Shown: positions 24,748 through 34,348 of the stretch, piece after piece | Layout of the letters: each line of letters opens with the position of its first letter | How positions within the stretch are numbered: position 1 is the first letter of the stretch | DNA from: Massilia timonae CCUG 45783 | GTDB lineage: Bacteria > Pseudomonadota > Gammaproteobacteria > Burkholderiales > Burkholderiaceae_D | DNA: 64,000 nucleotides | Direction: 5' to 3' | Assembly (NCBI RefSeq): GCF_000315425.1 | Contig: NZ_JH992924.1 | Span: 946,971 to 1,010,970, forward strand | Translations under genes and position numbers: made by a program | Notes under the pieces: model-generated | Told to the model about the DNA's origin: nothing | The model's database searches: none | What the model saw: the letters and a program-made list of their open reading frames with translations, nothing else

Positions 24748-25484
24748 AACCGGCGCGCCGCCACCTGGCCGTCAGCATCGTGCTGGGCCTGGCCATGGCC
24801 GCCACCTCGGCGCTGACCGGGGCCTTGACGCCGGCGCCGCGCGCGCCGCTGCCGCACGAGCGCTTCAGCCTCGAGCAGATGATTCCGCAACGCTTCGGCG
24901 CCTGGACGGTCGACCCGGGCGTCGTGCCCCTGCAGCCCGACCCGGAGCAGCAGGGCGTGCTCGCGAAGATCTACGACCAGACCCTGTCGCGCACCTATAT
25001 CGACGCCCACGGCCAGCGGGTGATGTTGTCGATCGCCTATGGCGGCGACCAGAGCAGGGCATTGCAGCTGCACCTGCCCGAGGTCTGCTACGTGGCCCAG
25101 GGCTTCGAGCTGGTCGAGGACAGCGAAGACCTGCTGCCCACCCGCCATGGCCGCTTGCCGGTCAAGCGCCTGGTGGCGCGCCTGAGCGAGCGTAACGAGC
25201 CGATCACCTACTGGATCACCATCGGCGACAAGGCGACCAAGGCCGGCATCCAGCAAAAGCTGCGCCGCCTCGCCTACGGCCTGTCGGGCGAGATCCCGGA
25301 CGGCATGCTGGTGCGGGTATCGACCATCGGTTCCGACGAGCATGCCGCCTGGCGGGTGCAAGACCGTTTCGTGCTCGACCTGCTCGCGGTGCTGGCGCCG
25401 GGAGACCGCGCCCACCTGATCGGCGCCGACACCGTGCGCGCCACGGCCGACGCGTCGCGCGCCGTCGGCAGCGCGCGCCACTGA
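24744..25484 (+). CDS. epsI: EpsI, exosortase B-associated protein
   Basis: A 246-residue protein with one N-terminal membrane anchor and a periplasmic EpsI domain. The family hallmark is the H/x-x-P-E-x-C stretch, seen here as LHLPEVCYVAQGF with Cys115, followed by RLVARLSERNEPITYWI. EpsI domains occur directly next to, or fused to, exosortases and are required for exopolysaccharide production in some systems; their biochemistry is unclear. It starts inside the exosortase stop codon (ATGA) and is followed 18 bp later by the polymerase gene. Confidence 0.9.
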   Translation: MKPARRHLAVSIVLGLAMAATSALTGALTPAPRAPLPHERFSLEQMIPQRFGAWTVDPGVVPLQPDPEQQGVLAKIYDQTLSRTYIDAHGQRVMLSIAYGGDQSRALQLHLPEVCYVAQGFELVEDSEDLLPTRHGRLPVKRLVARLSERNEPITYWITIGDKATKAGIQQKLRRLAYGLSGEIPDGMLVRVSTIGSDEHAAWRVQDRFVLDLLAVLAPGDRAHLIGADTVRATADASRAVGSARH

Positions 25485-25502
25485 CCCGGCGACGGCGCGG
25501 CG

Positions 25503-27050
25503 ATGAACGACATCCTGCCCTATATCTATTATTCGTTGCCGTGGCTGTTCGTCATCGGACTGTCGCTCGCGGCCGTGCTGGGGATCGGTGTCGGGATGGT
25601 CTGGCCGCGTTTCCTGGTCTATCCCTATCTGCTGGTCTTTTTCTGGGTCAATTCCACCAGCTATGGCAACCTGGCCGTGTTCGCGTCACGCAGCATCTAC
25701 AGCCGGGGCTCGGGCATGCTGTTCTTCGGCGTGGTGCTGTGGTATGTGCTCGGCGCCTGGCTGTGCGCCCGCATGTCCGCCAGTTTCATGAATCACTGCG
25801 TGAACGGCAGCGCAAACAACTTCGCGCCCGGCCGGCCGCGCCAGGCCGCGCCGGCCTGCAATCTGCGGCCCTGGTTCCTGGCCTGGGCCGTCCTGCTGGC
25901 CGCCCACGTCGGCGTCGGGCTGGCCACCGGGGTGCCGCTGGCCGAGTCGCTGGCGCCGTCGGGCTTCTCGAATATCGTCTGGATGGCGCCGCTCGTCTCG
26001 CTGATGCTGCTGGCCTTCCGCACCCGTGAGCAGGCGCTCGAGCTGGCGCGCTTCATCATGCTGGCGGGTCTGGCGCGCGCGCTGTTCGGCCTCGGCCGCT
26101 GGGCGGTATCGGGCGGCGACCCGAACAATGTGTATGCCAATATGAATGCGATCCAGATCCGCCTGACCTTCTTCGACATCAACGACAGCCTGCTGTGCAC
26201 GCTGGCGTTCGCGATCGCCGCCGTCGCGCTGTTCCAGGCGCCATCCGGCGCGCCGACGCCGGCGCAAGGCCGGCCGTGGCGCGCGCTGGCGTGGGCCACC
26301 TTGCTTGCCACCACGCTGTGCGTCGTGCTGTCCTATCGCCGCACCGCCTGGATCGGCTTCCTGCTGGCGTTCGCAGTCGTGCTGTGGCGCTTTCCGCCCG
26401 CGCGCCGCCTGCAGCTGGGCTTGGCCGCCATGCCGCTGGCCGGCGCGGCCATGGCCTTCGTGGCGGCGCGGCGCCTGGCGCAGACGCGCGCCGCAGGCGA
26501 GGCGGGCGGGGGCGGCGGCGGGGTCGGTGGGCTGTTGTACGACATGCAGTCGCGCCGCTTCGGTCCGGAAAGCGAACGGGTGCTGGAACTCAAGCTGGCG
26601 TTCGCCGATTTCCTGGCGCACCCGCTGGCCGGCATCGGCGCCTGGGGCCGCTACCATGGCTACCAGGCCATTTCATGGCAAGGCAACCCGGACGGCGGGC
26701 TGTTCCTGCACAGCGGGGTGCTGCACATCGCGCTCAAGAGCGGCCTGCTCGGCACGGTGCTGCTGGCCGGCACCATCGTCGCCTTCGTCGTGGGCGCGCA
26801 GCGGGCGCTGCGCAGCCTGCCGCCCGAGCTGCTGGGCCTGGGCGCGGCCGGGGCGGCGGGGCTGGCGTTCATGATTCCCGACCTGCTGATCGGCACGCCG
26901 TTCCCGCAGGTGCGCACCACCCAGATGCTGGCTCTATGCCTGAGCCTGCCCTACCTGGCGCTGGCGGCCGCGCAAGAAGCGGCGCAGCGGCCGTCCTGGC
27001 AGCGGCCGGCCTGGCAGCGCGCGCCGCGGCGCCCAATGGCGCCGGCGTGA
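25503..27050 (+). CDS. Wzy-like polysaccharide polymerase / O-antigen ligase-family protein
   Basis: A 515-residue membrane protein with about ten to twelve hydrophobic segments and the large periplasmic loop of the O-antigen ligase/polymerase family. The conserved arginine region is LSYRRTAWIGFLLAFAVVLW, and the loop carries ADFLAHPLAGIGAWGRYHGY with the late His. It most likely joins repeat units delivered by the flippase that follows. A glycine-rich stretch (GEAGGGGGGVGG) lies at residues around 330. It overlaps the flippase gene by one base (TGATG), so the two are translationally coupled. Confidence 0.8.
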   Translation: MNDILPYIYYSLPWLFVIGLSLAAVLGIGVGMVWPRFLVYPYLLVFFWVNSTSYGNLAVFASRSIYSRGSGMLFFGVVLWYVLGAWLCARMSASFMNHCVNGSANNFAPGRPRQAAPACNLRPWFLAWAVLLAAHVGVGLATGVPLAESLAPSGFSNIVWMAPLVSLMLLAFRTREQALELARFIMLAGLARALFGLGRWAVSGGDPNNVYANMNAIQIRLTFFDINDSLLCTLAFAIAAVALFQAPSGAPTPAQGRPWRALAWATLLATTLCVVLSYRRTAWIGFLLAFAVVLWRFPPARRLQLGLAAMPLAGAAMAFVAARRLAQTRAAGEAGGGGGGVGGLLYDMQSRRFGPESERVLELKLAFADFLAHPLAGIGAWGRYHGYQAISWQGNPDGGLFLHSGVLHIALKSGLLGTVLLAGTIVAFVVGAQRALRSLPPELLGLGAAGAAGLAFMIPDLLIGTPFPQVRTTQMLALCLSLPYLALAAAQEAAQRPSWQRPAWQRAPRRPMAPA

Positions 27051-28573
27051 TGAAGCTGCGCCTGGCCCTCAACGCCTGGTCCAACCTGCTCGGGGCGGCG
27101 GTCCCCGCGCTGGTGATGCTGGGCACGGTGCCGCTGGTGGTGCGAGGCCTGGGCGAGGCCGGCTATGGCGTGTACTCCCTGGTGACGGCCATCGTCGGCT
27201 ATTTCGCGGTGATCGACATCAACCTCACGGCCGGTTCGGTCAAGTACATCGCCCAGCACCGGGCCAACGGCGACGCGCGGCAGGTCGCCGAGACCCTGTC
27301 CTTCGGCCTCGCCACCTATGTCGCCATCGGCCTGCTCGGCGCGCTGGGCATCTGGCTGAGCGCGGCCTGGCTGATCGAGGCCGTGTTCGCGGTGCCGGCG
27401 GCCTTGCGCCTCGAGGCGAGCGCGACCCTGCAACTGGCCGCGCTGGCGTTCTTGTGCGGCCAGTTGCAGATCTACCTGAACAGCGTGCCGCAGTCGCTCA
27501 TGCGCTACGATATTTCAGGCCGGCTCGAGATGGCGTTCGGGACGCTGGTGCCGCTGGCCACGGTCGGCGTGCTGGCCCTGGGCGGCGGCCTGTTCGAGGT
27601 GGTCCTGCTGCGCGTGGTCGCGAGCGCCATCCACGCTCTGGTGCTGTGGCGCGCCGTCCGGCGCCTGCTGCCCGACTGGCGCTGGCGCTGGCCGGGCGCC
27701 GGCGTGCGCGCGGCCCTGCTGCGCTTCTCGGGCTGGACTTTCCTGTCGCGCTTCGCCGCGCTGTCGTACGCCCACGCCGACAAGCTGGTGATCGGGGCCC
27801 TGGTCGGCGTCGCCGGCCTCGCGTATTTCACGGTCGCCGCCACCCTGGCCAACCGCGTGCTGGGACTGAGCTTTCGCCTGTCGGCCGTGGCCTTCCCGGC
27901 CGCCAGCGCGCTCGCGGCCAGGGGCGAGCTGGCGCGCCTGGACGCGGTCTACCTCAAGGCGACGCGCTACGTGGTCTACCTGAACGCGGCGATCCTGGTG
28001 CTGCTGACCGTGTTCGCCCATCGCATCCTGGGCTACTGGATGGACGCCGCCTTCGCGCGCCACGGCGCCACCATCCTGGCGCTGATGGCCTTGTCGCAAT
28101 TCGTCGATTCCCTGACCAGCCTGCCGTCTCTGGTCAACGACGGCATGGGCCACCCGCGCGTCTCGGGGCTGTTCGCCGTGGTGCGCGCGCTGGCCGGGCT
28201 GGGCATGGTCTACGCCGGCGTGGCCGGGTGGGGGATCCTTGGGGCCGCCTGGGGTCACCTGGCCACCTCGCTGCTGTTCGCCACGGCATTCCTGGTCTAC
28301 GTCCATGGCCGCACCGTCCCGACCCCGCTGCGGCGCCTGCTGGTCCATGGCTATGTGCCGGGGCTGGCCGGGATCGCGCCCGTCGCCATCGCCGCCGGCG
28401 CGGCCGAGGCCCTGCTCGACGATAGCCTGGGCGCCTTCCTCGCGATCCTGGCCGCCACCGTGCTCCTGCTGGCCCTGCATGGAGCGCTGTTCGTGATCGA
28501 GCGCGGCGACCGCGACCTGGCCTGGGCCCGCCTCAAGACGCGCTGCCAGCCGGCGCGCGCCAGGGCCGGTTGA
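27050..28573 (+). CDS. Wzx-like oligosaccharide flippase (MOP superfamily)
   Basis: A 507-residue membrane protein with about twelve to fourteen helices, starting with LGAAVPALVMLGTVPLVVRGLG, GEAGYGVYSLVTAIVGYFAV and DINLTAGSVKYIA, which is the typical beginning of polysaccharide flippases (RfbX/Wzx). It would move undecaprenyl-linked repeat units across the inner membrane. The ATG at 27050 overlaps the polymerase stop, and longer in-frame starts upstream would run through the polymerase gene and are rejected. It ends a tight run of genes that begins at fcl. Confidence 0.88.
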   Translation: MKLRLALNAWSNLLGAAVPALVMLGTVPLVVRGLGEAGYGVYSLVTAIVGYFAVIDINLTAGSVKYIAQHRANGDARQVAETLSFGLATYVAIGLLGALGIWLSAAWLIEAVFAVPAALRLEASATLQLAALAFLCGQLQIYLNSVPQSLMRYDISGRLEMAFGTLVPLATVGVLALGGGLFEVVLLRVVASAIHALVLWRAVRRLLPDWRWRWPGAGVRAALLRFSGWTFLSRFAALSYAHADKLVIGALVGVAGLAYFTVAATLANRVLGLSFRLSAVAFPAASALAARGELARLDAVYLKATRYVVYLNAAILVLLTVFAHRILGYWMDAAFARHGATILALMALSQFVDSLTSLPSLVNDGMGHPRVSGLFAVVRALAGLGMVYAGVAGWGILGAAWGHLATSLLFATAFLVYVHGRTVPTPLRRLLVHGYVPGLAGIAPVAIAAGAAEALLDDSLGAFLAILAATVLLLALHGALFVIERGDRDLAWARLKTRCQPARARAG

Positions 28574-28835
28574 GGATGGCCGGGGCGCTGAACTCAAGTA
28601 GCGCCATGGATGTCCAACCATATGCGGTGGCGGACAGTCGACATCACCGATTCGGCACCTTCGGCGGCAGCGTGACGGTCGGGCCATACACCGCGCCAGC
28701 GCACGGGCGTATCTCCCGCGTTTCGAGCGAAAGGGTGCTGTCAGGACGCCTTGCATGTCGCCACGGTACATTCGCCTCGAGGGCACGGCAGTCGTCCTGC
28801 CCGAGAGCTCACGTCTTTGATAGCGGGGGTGAGGC
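28574..28835. other. Intergenic region between flippase and glycosyltransferase genes
   Basis: About 260 bp without a convincing gene. A 21-codon frame at 28755-28820 lacks a ribosome site. No clear promoter or terminator is visible, although the gap suggests a transcriptional break before the glycosyltransferase at 28836. Confidence 0.3.
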
Positions 28836-30116
28836 ATGCGCATCCTGATGGTGTCCGAGGATCTGCCAGGCGAACAAGTGGGCGGCCTGGGCAAGCACGT
28901 GGTGACCCTGGCCAACCGCCTGCTGCAAGAGGGCCATGCGGTCGAGATCCTGGGCCGCGCCGACCGGCCCTCGGCCGACCCCGCGCGCCAGATCGGCTTC
29001 GCCGGACGCTTCCGGCCCGGTTTCGCCATCGTGCGCCCCGGCTGGAAAGAGGCGCAGCTGGGCGTCTTCAATCCGCTCAAGCGGCCCTGGTTTGCGCGCC
29101 GCATCGCGCGCGCCATCGATGCCCATGCCGCCGGCTTCGACGTGGTCCACTACCACGGCCACCTGCCGATGACGGGCCTGTACGTCCGGGACGGCATCAA
29201 CTTCGTGCAGACCCGCCACGACCAGGGCAGCGAATGCCTGACCCACCTGCGCTTCGTCGACGACGCCGTGTGCGAGCGGCTGGCGCCGGGCGCGTGCACG
29301 GCGTGCAGCGCGCGCCACGCCGCCCCGAGTCCCGGCCCGGTGCGCACGGCGCTGACGGCGCTCGCCGTCAGCGGCTACCGCAGCCAGGCCGCGCGCGCCT
29401 TCGCCCGCCACAAGACAGTGTTCGTGTCCCACTTCCTGCGTCGCCGTTTCCTGCGCGCGGTGCCCGATGCCGACCTGGCGCGCAGCCGCGTGATCCACAA
29501 CCTGGTCGACTATTCCTCGCTGCGCGCGCTGGCCCTGGCCGCCCCGGCGCCGCAGGCAGGAGAGGTGGTGCTGGCCGGCAGGATCGACACCGGCAAGGGG
29601 TTCGCGGAATTTCTCGACGCCGCCGCCGGCCACCTGCCAGCCCATACCCACTTGACCGTCGTCGGCGACGGTCCGCAGCGCGCGGCGCTGGAGCGGCGCC
29701 ACGCCGGTCCGCAGGTGCGCTTCCTCGGCTGGCAAGACCATGCCGCCACCCTGGCCCTGGCCGCACGCGCCCACCTGTGCGTGGTGCCGTCGTTGTGCGA
29801 GGAAGCCTGCAGCACCACGGTGCTCGAAGCGCTGGCGCTGGGCCGCGGTTGCCTGGCGCTGGCGCGCGGCGGCACGCCCGAGCTGGCCCAGTACGCCCAG
29901 TATTCGGGCCAGCTGGCGCTGGCCCGCACCATGCCGACGCTGGTCGCACGGCTGGCGCGCCTGCTCGCGGCGGCGCCGCCGCCACGCATTGCGCCGCCGG
30001 CCGACTTCGGAACCGACGCCGCCCGCCTGCTGCCCACCTTACTGGAGCTGTATGCCGAACCAGCCGACCTTCTCGATCGTCACCTGCACCTGGAACAGCG
30101 CGGCTACGCTGGCTGA
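28836..30116 (+). CDS. GT4-family glycosyltransferase
   Basis: A 426-residue GT-B fold enzyme. The N-terminal domain starts ILMVSEDLPGEQVGGLGKHV, with the Gly-rich acceptor loop. A Cys-rich insertion (CERLAPGACTACSARH, residues about 145-160) may bind a metal. The C-terminal donor domain shows VVLAGRIDTGKGFAEFLDAA, VVGDGPQ, VRFLGW and the E-x7-E motif EEACSTTVLEALALG. It would add a sugar to the growing exopolysaccharide unit in the cytoplasm; donor and acceptor are unknown. Its last 65 bp overlap the next glycosyltransferase gene in another frame. Confidence 0.85.
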   Translation: MRILMVSEDLPGEQVGGLGKHVVTLANRLLQEGHAVEILGRADRPSADPARQIGFAGRFRPGFAIVRPGWKEAQLGVFNPLKRPWFARRIARAIDAHAAGFDVVHYHGHLPMTGLYVRDGINFVQTRHDQGSECLTHLRFVDDAVCERLAPGACTACSARHAAPSPGPVRTALTALAVSGYRSQAARAFARHKTVFVSHFLRRRFLRAVPDADLARSRVIHNLVDYSSLRALALAAPAPQAGEVVLAGRIDTGKGFAEFLDAAAGHLPAHTHLTVVGDGPQRAALERRHAGPQVRFLGWQDHAATLALAARAHLCVVPSLCEEACSTTVLEALALGRGCLALARGGTPELAQYAQYSGQLALARTMPTLVARLARLLAAAPPPRIAPPADFGTDAARLLPTLLELYAEPADLLDRHLHLEQRGYAG

Positions 30117-30882
30117 CACGCTGGCCTCGGTCCAGGCCCAGACCTGCCGCGATCTCGAGCACATCTTCGTCGATGCCGGCTCGAGCGACGCCACCCTGGA
30201 CATGATCGCCGCCTATCCCGGCGCCAAGCGCGTGCTGCGCGACGTGCGGGGCGGCATCGGCCACGCCATGAACCAGGGCATCGCCGCGGCGGGCGGCCGC
30301 TACGTCGCCCACCTGCACTCCGACGACTATTACGCCGGCCCGGCGGTGCTGGCCACGGTCGGGCGGCGCATCGAAGAGCTTGGCGGCATACTCGGCGACG
30401 GCGACGGCGACGGCGACGCGGGCGGCGGCTGCCCGCCGGCCTGGGTGGTCGGCAACATCCAGGTGCTCAGGGAGGGCCGCCTGCTGCCGCCGAACGCGAT
30501 GCCGCCGTTCTCCTACCGCTCCTACGCCGCCGGCCGCGCCTGGGTGCCGCACCCGGCCGTGTTCGTGCGGCGCGACGTGTTCGCCCTGGTCGGCGGCTTC
30601 GACGAGCGCCTGCGCTATGCGATGGACGTCGACCTGTGGCTGCGGCTGGGGGCGCTCAGCCGGCCGGCGCTGGTCGATGCGGTGCTGGCCGTATTTCGCG
30701 ACCATGCCGGCAGCGTCTCGTCGCGCAACCGGATCGCGGCGCGGCGCGAGGAGTTCGCCGTGCGCCGGCGCCATGCGGACAAGGCGCCGCTGTCGTTCGG
30801 CATCTATTGCCTGCGCTACCTGAAGCGCATGCATGCCTTGCGCCGTCTGCAACGCAGCGCGGATGGCCAGGCGCAAAGCTAG
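30052..30882 (+). CDS. GT2-family glycosyltransferase
   Basis: A 276-residue GT-A fold enzyme. It begins FSIVTCTWNSAATLADTLAS, with HIFVDAGSSDATLDMI and the metal-binding DxD-like LHSDDYY, then GGFDERLRYAMDVDLWLRLG as acceptor/catalytic region. It probably adds one residue to the exopolysaccharide repeat unit. The start at 30052 is inside the previous gene (65-bp overlap) but is the only one that keeps the conserved N terminus. A run of (Gly-Asp)4 at residues 115-122 is encoded by four GGCGAC copies at 30394-30417, inserted between two conserved blocks. Confidence 0.86.
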   Translation: MPNQPTFSIVTCTWNSAATLADTLASVQAQTCRDLEHIFVDAGSSDATLDMIAAYPGAKRVLRDVRGGIGHAMNQGIAAAGGRYVAHLHSDDYYAGPAVLATVGRRIEELGGILGDGDGDGDAGGGCPPAWVVGNIQVLREGRLLPPNAMPPFSYRSYAAGRAWVPHPAVFVRRDVFALVGGFDERLRYAMDVDLWLRLGALSRPALVDAVLAVFRDHAGSVSSRNRIAARREEFAVRRRHADKAPLSFGIYCLRYLKRMHALRRLQRSADGQAQS

Positions 30883-31169
30883 CGCATGCTCCCAGTTATC
30901 GCACAGTCTTTCCACATCGAGCACGACAGTTACTGGACAGAACATCCTGTTCACCAAATGTTAAATCCGTCGTGTTGGATTCGTGCGAATGGAGGGCGCG
31001 AAAGCAAATAAACCTCTTGTTTCCTTGGGGAAGTTGATTTTGTTCAAAAAAACCTGCGGTAACATTGTTCCCGTCAAGCAAGCGTCGCCCGACGCCTGCA
31101 GCAGGTATCGATCCAGCGCCCGATCGCGGCGCGATCCCTGAACAATTCTCGTTCTCTCGGAGCTTCAGC
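30883..31169 (+). other. AT-richer intergenic region with likely promoter for the DUF4962 gene
   Basis: This 287-bp gap has clearly lower GC than the flanks. It includes an imperfect operator-like repeat (GAACATCCTGTTC at about 30940-30952) and an A-rich segment ending GGTAACATTG. TTTTGT, 16 bp, TAACAT is a weak sigma-70 match. The ribosome site GGAG (31159-31162) serves the gene at 31170. The gap marks the start of a new transcription unit. Confidence 0.35.
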
Positions 31170-33404
31170 ATGAATTTTCACCGGAAAGGTCTGGTCCACG
31201 CGTTGGCGCTGGCGTCGCTCTTCGTATGCATGAGCGCGCGCGCGGACTGGGCCCAGTCCCCCGATCCCCTGGTCGTCCAACCCAGCCCGGACCTGAACCA
31301 GGTCCAGGCCCAGAATCCGCCCGGATTCACCTGGGCTCGCCACGCCAACGGCCCCGCCGCCTACGAGCTCGAGATCACGCCGAGCGGCGGTGCGCCGAGC
31401 AAGGTCGTCACCGAGCGCAACTGGTACCTGCCGCCGAAGGCCCTGGCCTTGGGCAAGTACACCTGGCGCGTGCGTCCGGTCGGCAGCGACGACTGGTCGA
31501 CGCCGCGCGCCTTCTCGATCACCAGCAGGTCGAACCTGTTCGAGGTGCCGGACAATGCCACGCTGCGCGCGCGCATCACGGCCAAGGCGCGTCCGCGCGC
31601 GCTGCCGTCGTCGTTTACACCGTATGCCAGCTGGAACAGCGCCAAGCGCGCCGAACTCGACCCCTACGTCAGCCGCATGATGAACGAGATCAAGCTGCAG
31701 ATCAACGCGGTGCCGGCGCTGAGCGATGCGCGCTGGCCGATCGTGATCAGCTCGCCGCTGACGGCCGCCATGGCCAGCCAGCAGACCGACATCCGCCAGC
31801 GCATCAACGAAGCCAGCCGCCAGCTCGAGGCCGCGGCCGTGATGTGGCGCATGAAGGGCGACCGCCTGTTCCTCGACGAAGCGCTGCGCCGCGGCGACCA
31901 GATGGCCGCCCTCGACCCGAAAGGGCCGACCAGCTACGCCAACCAGGACCAGGCCACGCGCCAGATCTCGGTTTCGCTGATCAAGGCGGTCGACATCCTG
32001 GCCGCCGACCTGGACGCGCCGCGCCGCGCGCGCTGGCTGAACACGGTCAGGATCCGCGCCGAGGAAATCTACGGCAACCTGGCCGGCGACAATGGCCGCC
32101 TCGACCAGTATCCCTTCGATTCGCACGGCAACACGAGCCTGATCTTCCTGTCGCTGATCTCGACGCTGGCGCTGGGCGACATTCCCGAGGCGCAGAAGTG
32201 GTTCGACTTCTCGTTCCGTGCCTATGCCAACTCGCCGTCGCCCTGGAGCGGCGAGGAGGGCGGCTACGCCAACGGCACCGCCTATGCCGAATATGCGGCC
32301 GGCTACCTGGTCGCGCTGTGGGATCCGATGTCGCAGGCGTCGGGCGTGAATTTCTATGCCAAGCCCTGGGCCCAGGGCTTGCTCGACTTCGCCACCCAGT
32401 TCACGCCGCCGGGCTCGCGCGTGCACGCCTTCGGCGACGGCTCCGAGACCAAGCCCGACACCCGCGTCTGGCATGCCTTCGGCTCGCGCATGGTGTCGCC
32501 GCGCGCGGCCTGGTACGTGGCCAGCCTGGGCGGCACCGAGGATACGCTGAGCCTGCTGCAAGCGCCGTACCCGATGCCGATCAAGGGCACCATGACCAAG
32601 ACGCCGCCGACCAACTCGGCCTATTATCCGAGCATCGGCTGGGCTTCGATGCACACCGACATCGGCTCCAGCAGCCGCACCTCGCTGTATTTCAAGTCCA
32701 GCCCCTACGGTTCGTTCAACCACAGCCATGGCGACCAGAACGGCATCCTGCTGTCCAGCGCGGGCCAGCCGCTGCTGGTCAAGGCCGGCTGGTATGACTG
32801 GTACGGTTCGCCTTACTGGAGCGACTGGTATCACCAGACCCGCTCGCAGAATGCGATCACCTTCGACGGCGGCAAGGGCCAGCTGGTGACCGGCTACCGC
32901 GAACAGCTGCAGCGCAACGGCAAGATCACCGGCTTCGCCGCCCAGCCCGCCTACGACTTTGTCGAGGGCGACGCCACCGCCTCTTATGGCGGCCAGCTGA
33001 CCATGGCCAAGCGCCAGGTCTGGCACCTGCGCAATGCCGGCAATGCGATCCTGGTGCGCGACCGCCTGGCCAGCACGATCGCCCGCACCTACGAGTGGAA
33101 TATCCACACCCCGGTCATCATGACGGTGGAGAACGCGCAGAACGTCAAGGTGTCGGCCGGCGGCCAGTCGCTGTGCCTGCGCTCGCTCAACGCGGACGCC
33201 AGCTTCGCCAAGTGGATCGGGCCGGGCGCCAAGGTGAACGTGATCGAGGACCACGGCGCCTTCTACCTCAAGAACGACGGCAAGTCGACCGCCGAGTTCC
33301 TGGTGCTGCTCGACGTCGGCTGCAAGAAGCCGCCGGTCAGCATCGCCACCTCGGGCACCGTGCGCACCGTGACCGTCGCCGGCCAGAGCGTGACCTTGAA
33401 CTAA
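31170..33404 (+). CDS. Secreted DUF4962 / heparinase II/III-like protein (putative polysaccharide lyase)
   Basis: A 744-residue exported protein. The signal peptide ends at CMSARA; next come an Ig-like N-terminal part (residues about 25-125), an alpha-helical toroid (about 140-460, with FDSHGNTSLIFLSLISTLAL) and a C-terminal beta-sandwich with YGSFNHSHGDQNGILLSSAG and GSPYWSDWYHQTRSQNAITF. This is the layout of DUF4962/heparinase II/III-like lyases, where His, Tyr and Asn residues in the toroid and sandwich cleave uronate-containing chains. In an exopolysaccharide locus it probably trims or degrades the polymer in the periplasm or outside. There is no PEP-CTERM tail. The start at 31170 has GGAG 7 bp upstream. 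Confidence 0.82.
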   Translation: MNFHRKGLVHALALASLFVCMSARADWAQSPDPLVVQPSPDLNQVQAQNPPGFTWARHANGPAAYELEITPSGGAPSKVVTERNWYLPPKALALGKYTWRVRPVGSDDWSTPRAFSITSRSNLFEVPDNATLRARITAKARPRALPSSFTPYASWNSAKRAELDPYVSRMMNEIKLQINAVPALSDARWPIVISSPLTAAMASQQTDIRQRINEASRQLEAAAVMWRMKGDRLFLDEALRRGDQMAALDPKGPTSYANQDQATRQISVSLIKAVDILAADLDAPRRARWLNTVRIRAEEIYGNLAGDNGRLDQYPFDSHGNTSLIFLSLISTLALGDIPEAQKWFDFSFRAYANSPSPWSGEEGGYANGTAYAEYAAGYLVALWDPMSQASGVNFYAKPWAQGLLDFATQFTPPGSRVHAFGDGSETKPDTRVWHAFGSRMVSPRAAWYVASLGGTEDTLSLLQAPYPMPIKGTMTKTPPTNSAYYPSIGWASMHTDIGSSSRTSLYFKSSPYGSFNHSHGDQNGILLSSAGQPLLVKAGWYDWYGSPYWSDWYHQTRSQNAITFDGGKGQLVTGYREQLQRNGKITGFAAQPAYDFVEGDATASYGGQLTMAKRQVWHLRNAGNAILVRDRLASTIARTYEWNIHTPVIMTVENAQNVKVSAGGQSLCLRSLNADASFAKWIGPGAKVNVIEDHGAFYLKNDGKSTAEFLVLLDVGCKKPPVSIATSGTVRTVTVAGQSVTLN

Positions 33405-33481
33405 TAGCCTGGCGCCTAGGTGGCGCGCTCGATTCATGCGCGATGCTAGTCTGGCGCGCATGAGTGGAGCCGCGCTCGCCG

Positions 33482-34339
33482 ATGAAACAGGTGTTCCTGA
33501 TCTGTGCGCACAAGGACATGGACCAGCTCAACAGGCTGATCGGGCAATTGTGCGATCCCGATTTCCTGGTCTATGTGCACCTGGACGGCAAGAGCGCGCT
33601 CGACCCGGCGCGACTGCATCCGCATGCCCGCCTCGTGCGCGAGCGGGTCGCCGTGCGCTGGGGCGACGTGTCCCAGGTCGAGTCCACGCTGGCATCGATG
33701 CGCCAGATCCTGCCTGAAGCCCCGGATTTCGACAAGCTCATCCTCATGTCGGCCCAGGACTTCCCGCTGTTGCCGAATCCATTGTTGAAAGCCGAGCTGG
33801 CAAGGATGCGCGGTTACGAGCTGATTGAGACCGCGCCGATTGCGGCCCATGGCTGGCGCGTGATGCACCGTTACGCCTATTTCCATCGCGACGGCGGCAT
33901 GCTGGCCGAACGACTGGCCTGCGCCGCCGCCAACCGCGGCCTGCGCCTGCTGCGGCGCACCCGGCATTTGCCAGACGGATTGGTCCCCTACGGCGGCTCG
34001 TGCTGGTGGACCCTGTCACGCGACTGTGCGCGCGCGCTGCTGCGCCTTGCCGACGCACATCCTCGCCTGCTGCGTTTTTGCCGCAGCGTGCAGTCGCCCG
34101 ACGAGCTGTTCTTCCAGACGCTGGTGATGCGTTCGGAGTTCGCCGATCGTGTGTTGCCGCATAATTTTCGCTACATCGCGTGGCCGGAAGGCGGCGCCTG
34201 CCATCCGAAGGTGCTCGACGAAGGCGACTTCGAGCGCGTCAAGGCTTCCGGCGCCCACTTCTGCCGCAAACTGGACAGTCACGCCAGCGCCGCCTTGCTC
34301 CCACGCCTGCTGGCATGGAAGCAAGACCGGCTGGCGTGA
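33482..34339 (+). CDS. GT14-family (core-2/I-branching) glycosyltransferase
   Basis: A 285-residue cytoplasmic enzyme of the beta-1,6-N-acetylglucosaminyltransferase family. It begins QVFLICAHKDMDQLNRLIGQ, then VYVHLDGKS, a SAQDFPL motif and GGSCWWTLSRDCARALL, with SPDELFFQTLVM as the late acidic motif; all are family hallmarks. In bacteria such enzymes decorate exopolysaccharides or surface glycans. It lies 77 bp after the lyase-like gene. The first Met at 33482 begins the conserved region; an in-frame GTG at 33464 is closer to GGAG but adds untypical residues. Confidence 0.82.
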   Translation: MKQVFLICAHKDMDQLNRLIGQLCDPDFLVYVHLDGKSALDPARLHPHARLVRERVAVRWGDVSQVESTLASMRQILPEAPDFDKLILMSAQDFPLLPNPLLKAELARMRGYELIETAPIAAHGWRVMHRYAYFHRDGGMLAERLACAAANRGLRLLRRTRHLPDGLVPYGGSCWWTLSRDCARALLRLADAHPRLLRFCRSVQSPDELFFQTLVMRSEFADRVLPHNFRYIAWPEGGACHPKVLDEGDFERVKASGAHFCRKLDSHASAALLPRLLAWKQDRLA

Positions 34340-34348
34340 CGCTGTTGG

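Noticed and set aside
28755..28820. A 21-codon frame in the gap before the first GT4 gene
   Set aside because: No Shine-Dalgarno site and no recognisable similarity; too short to support as a gene.
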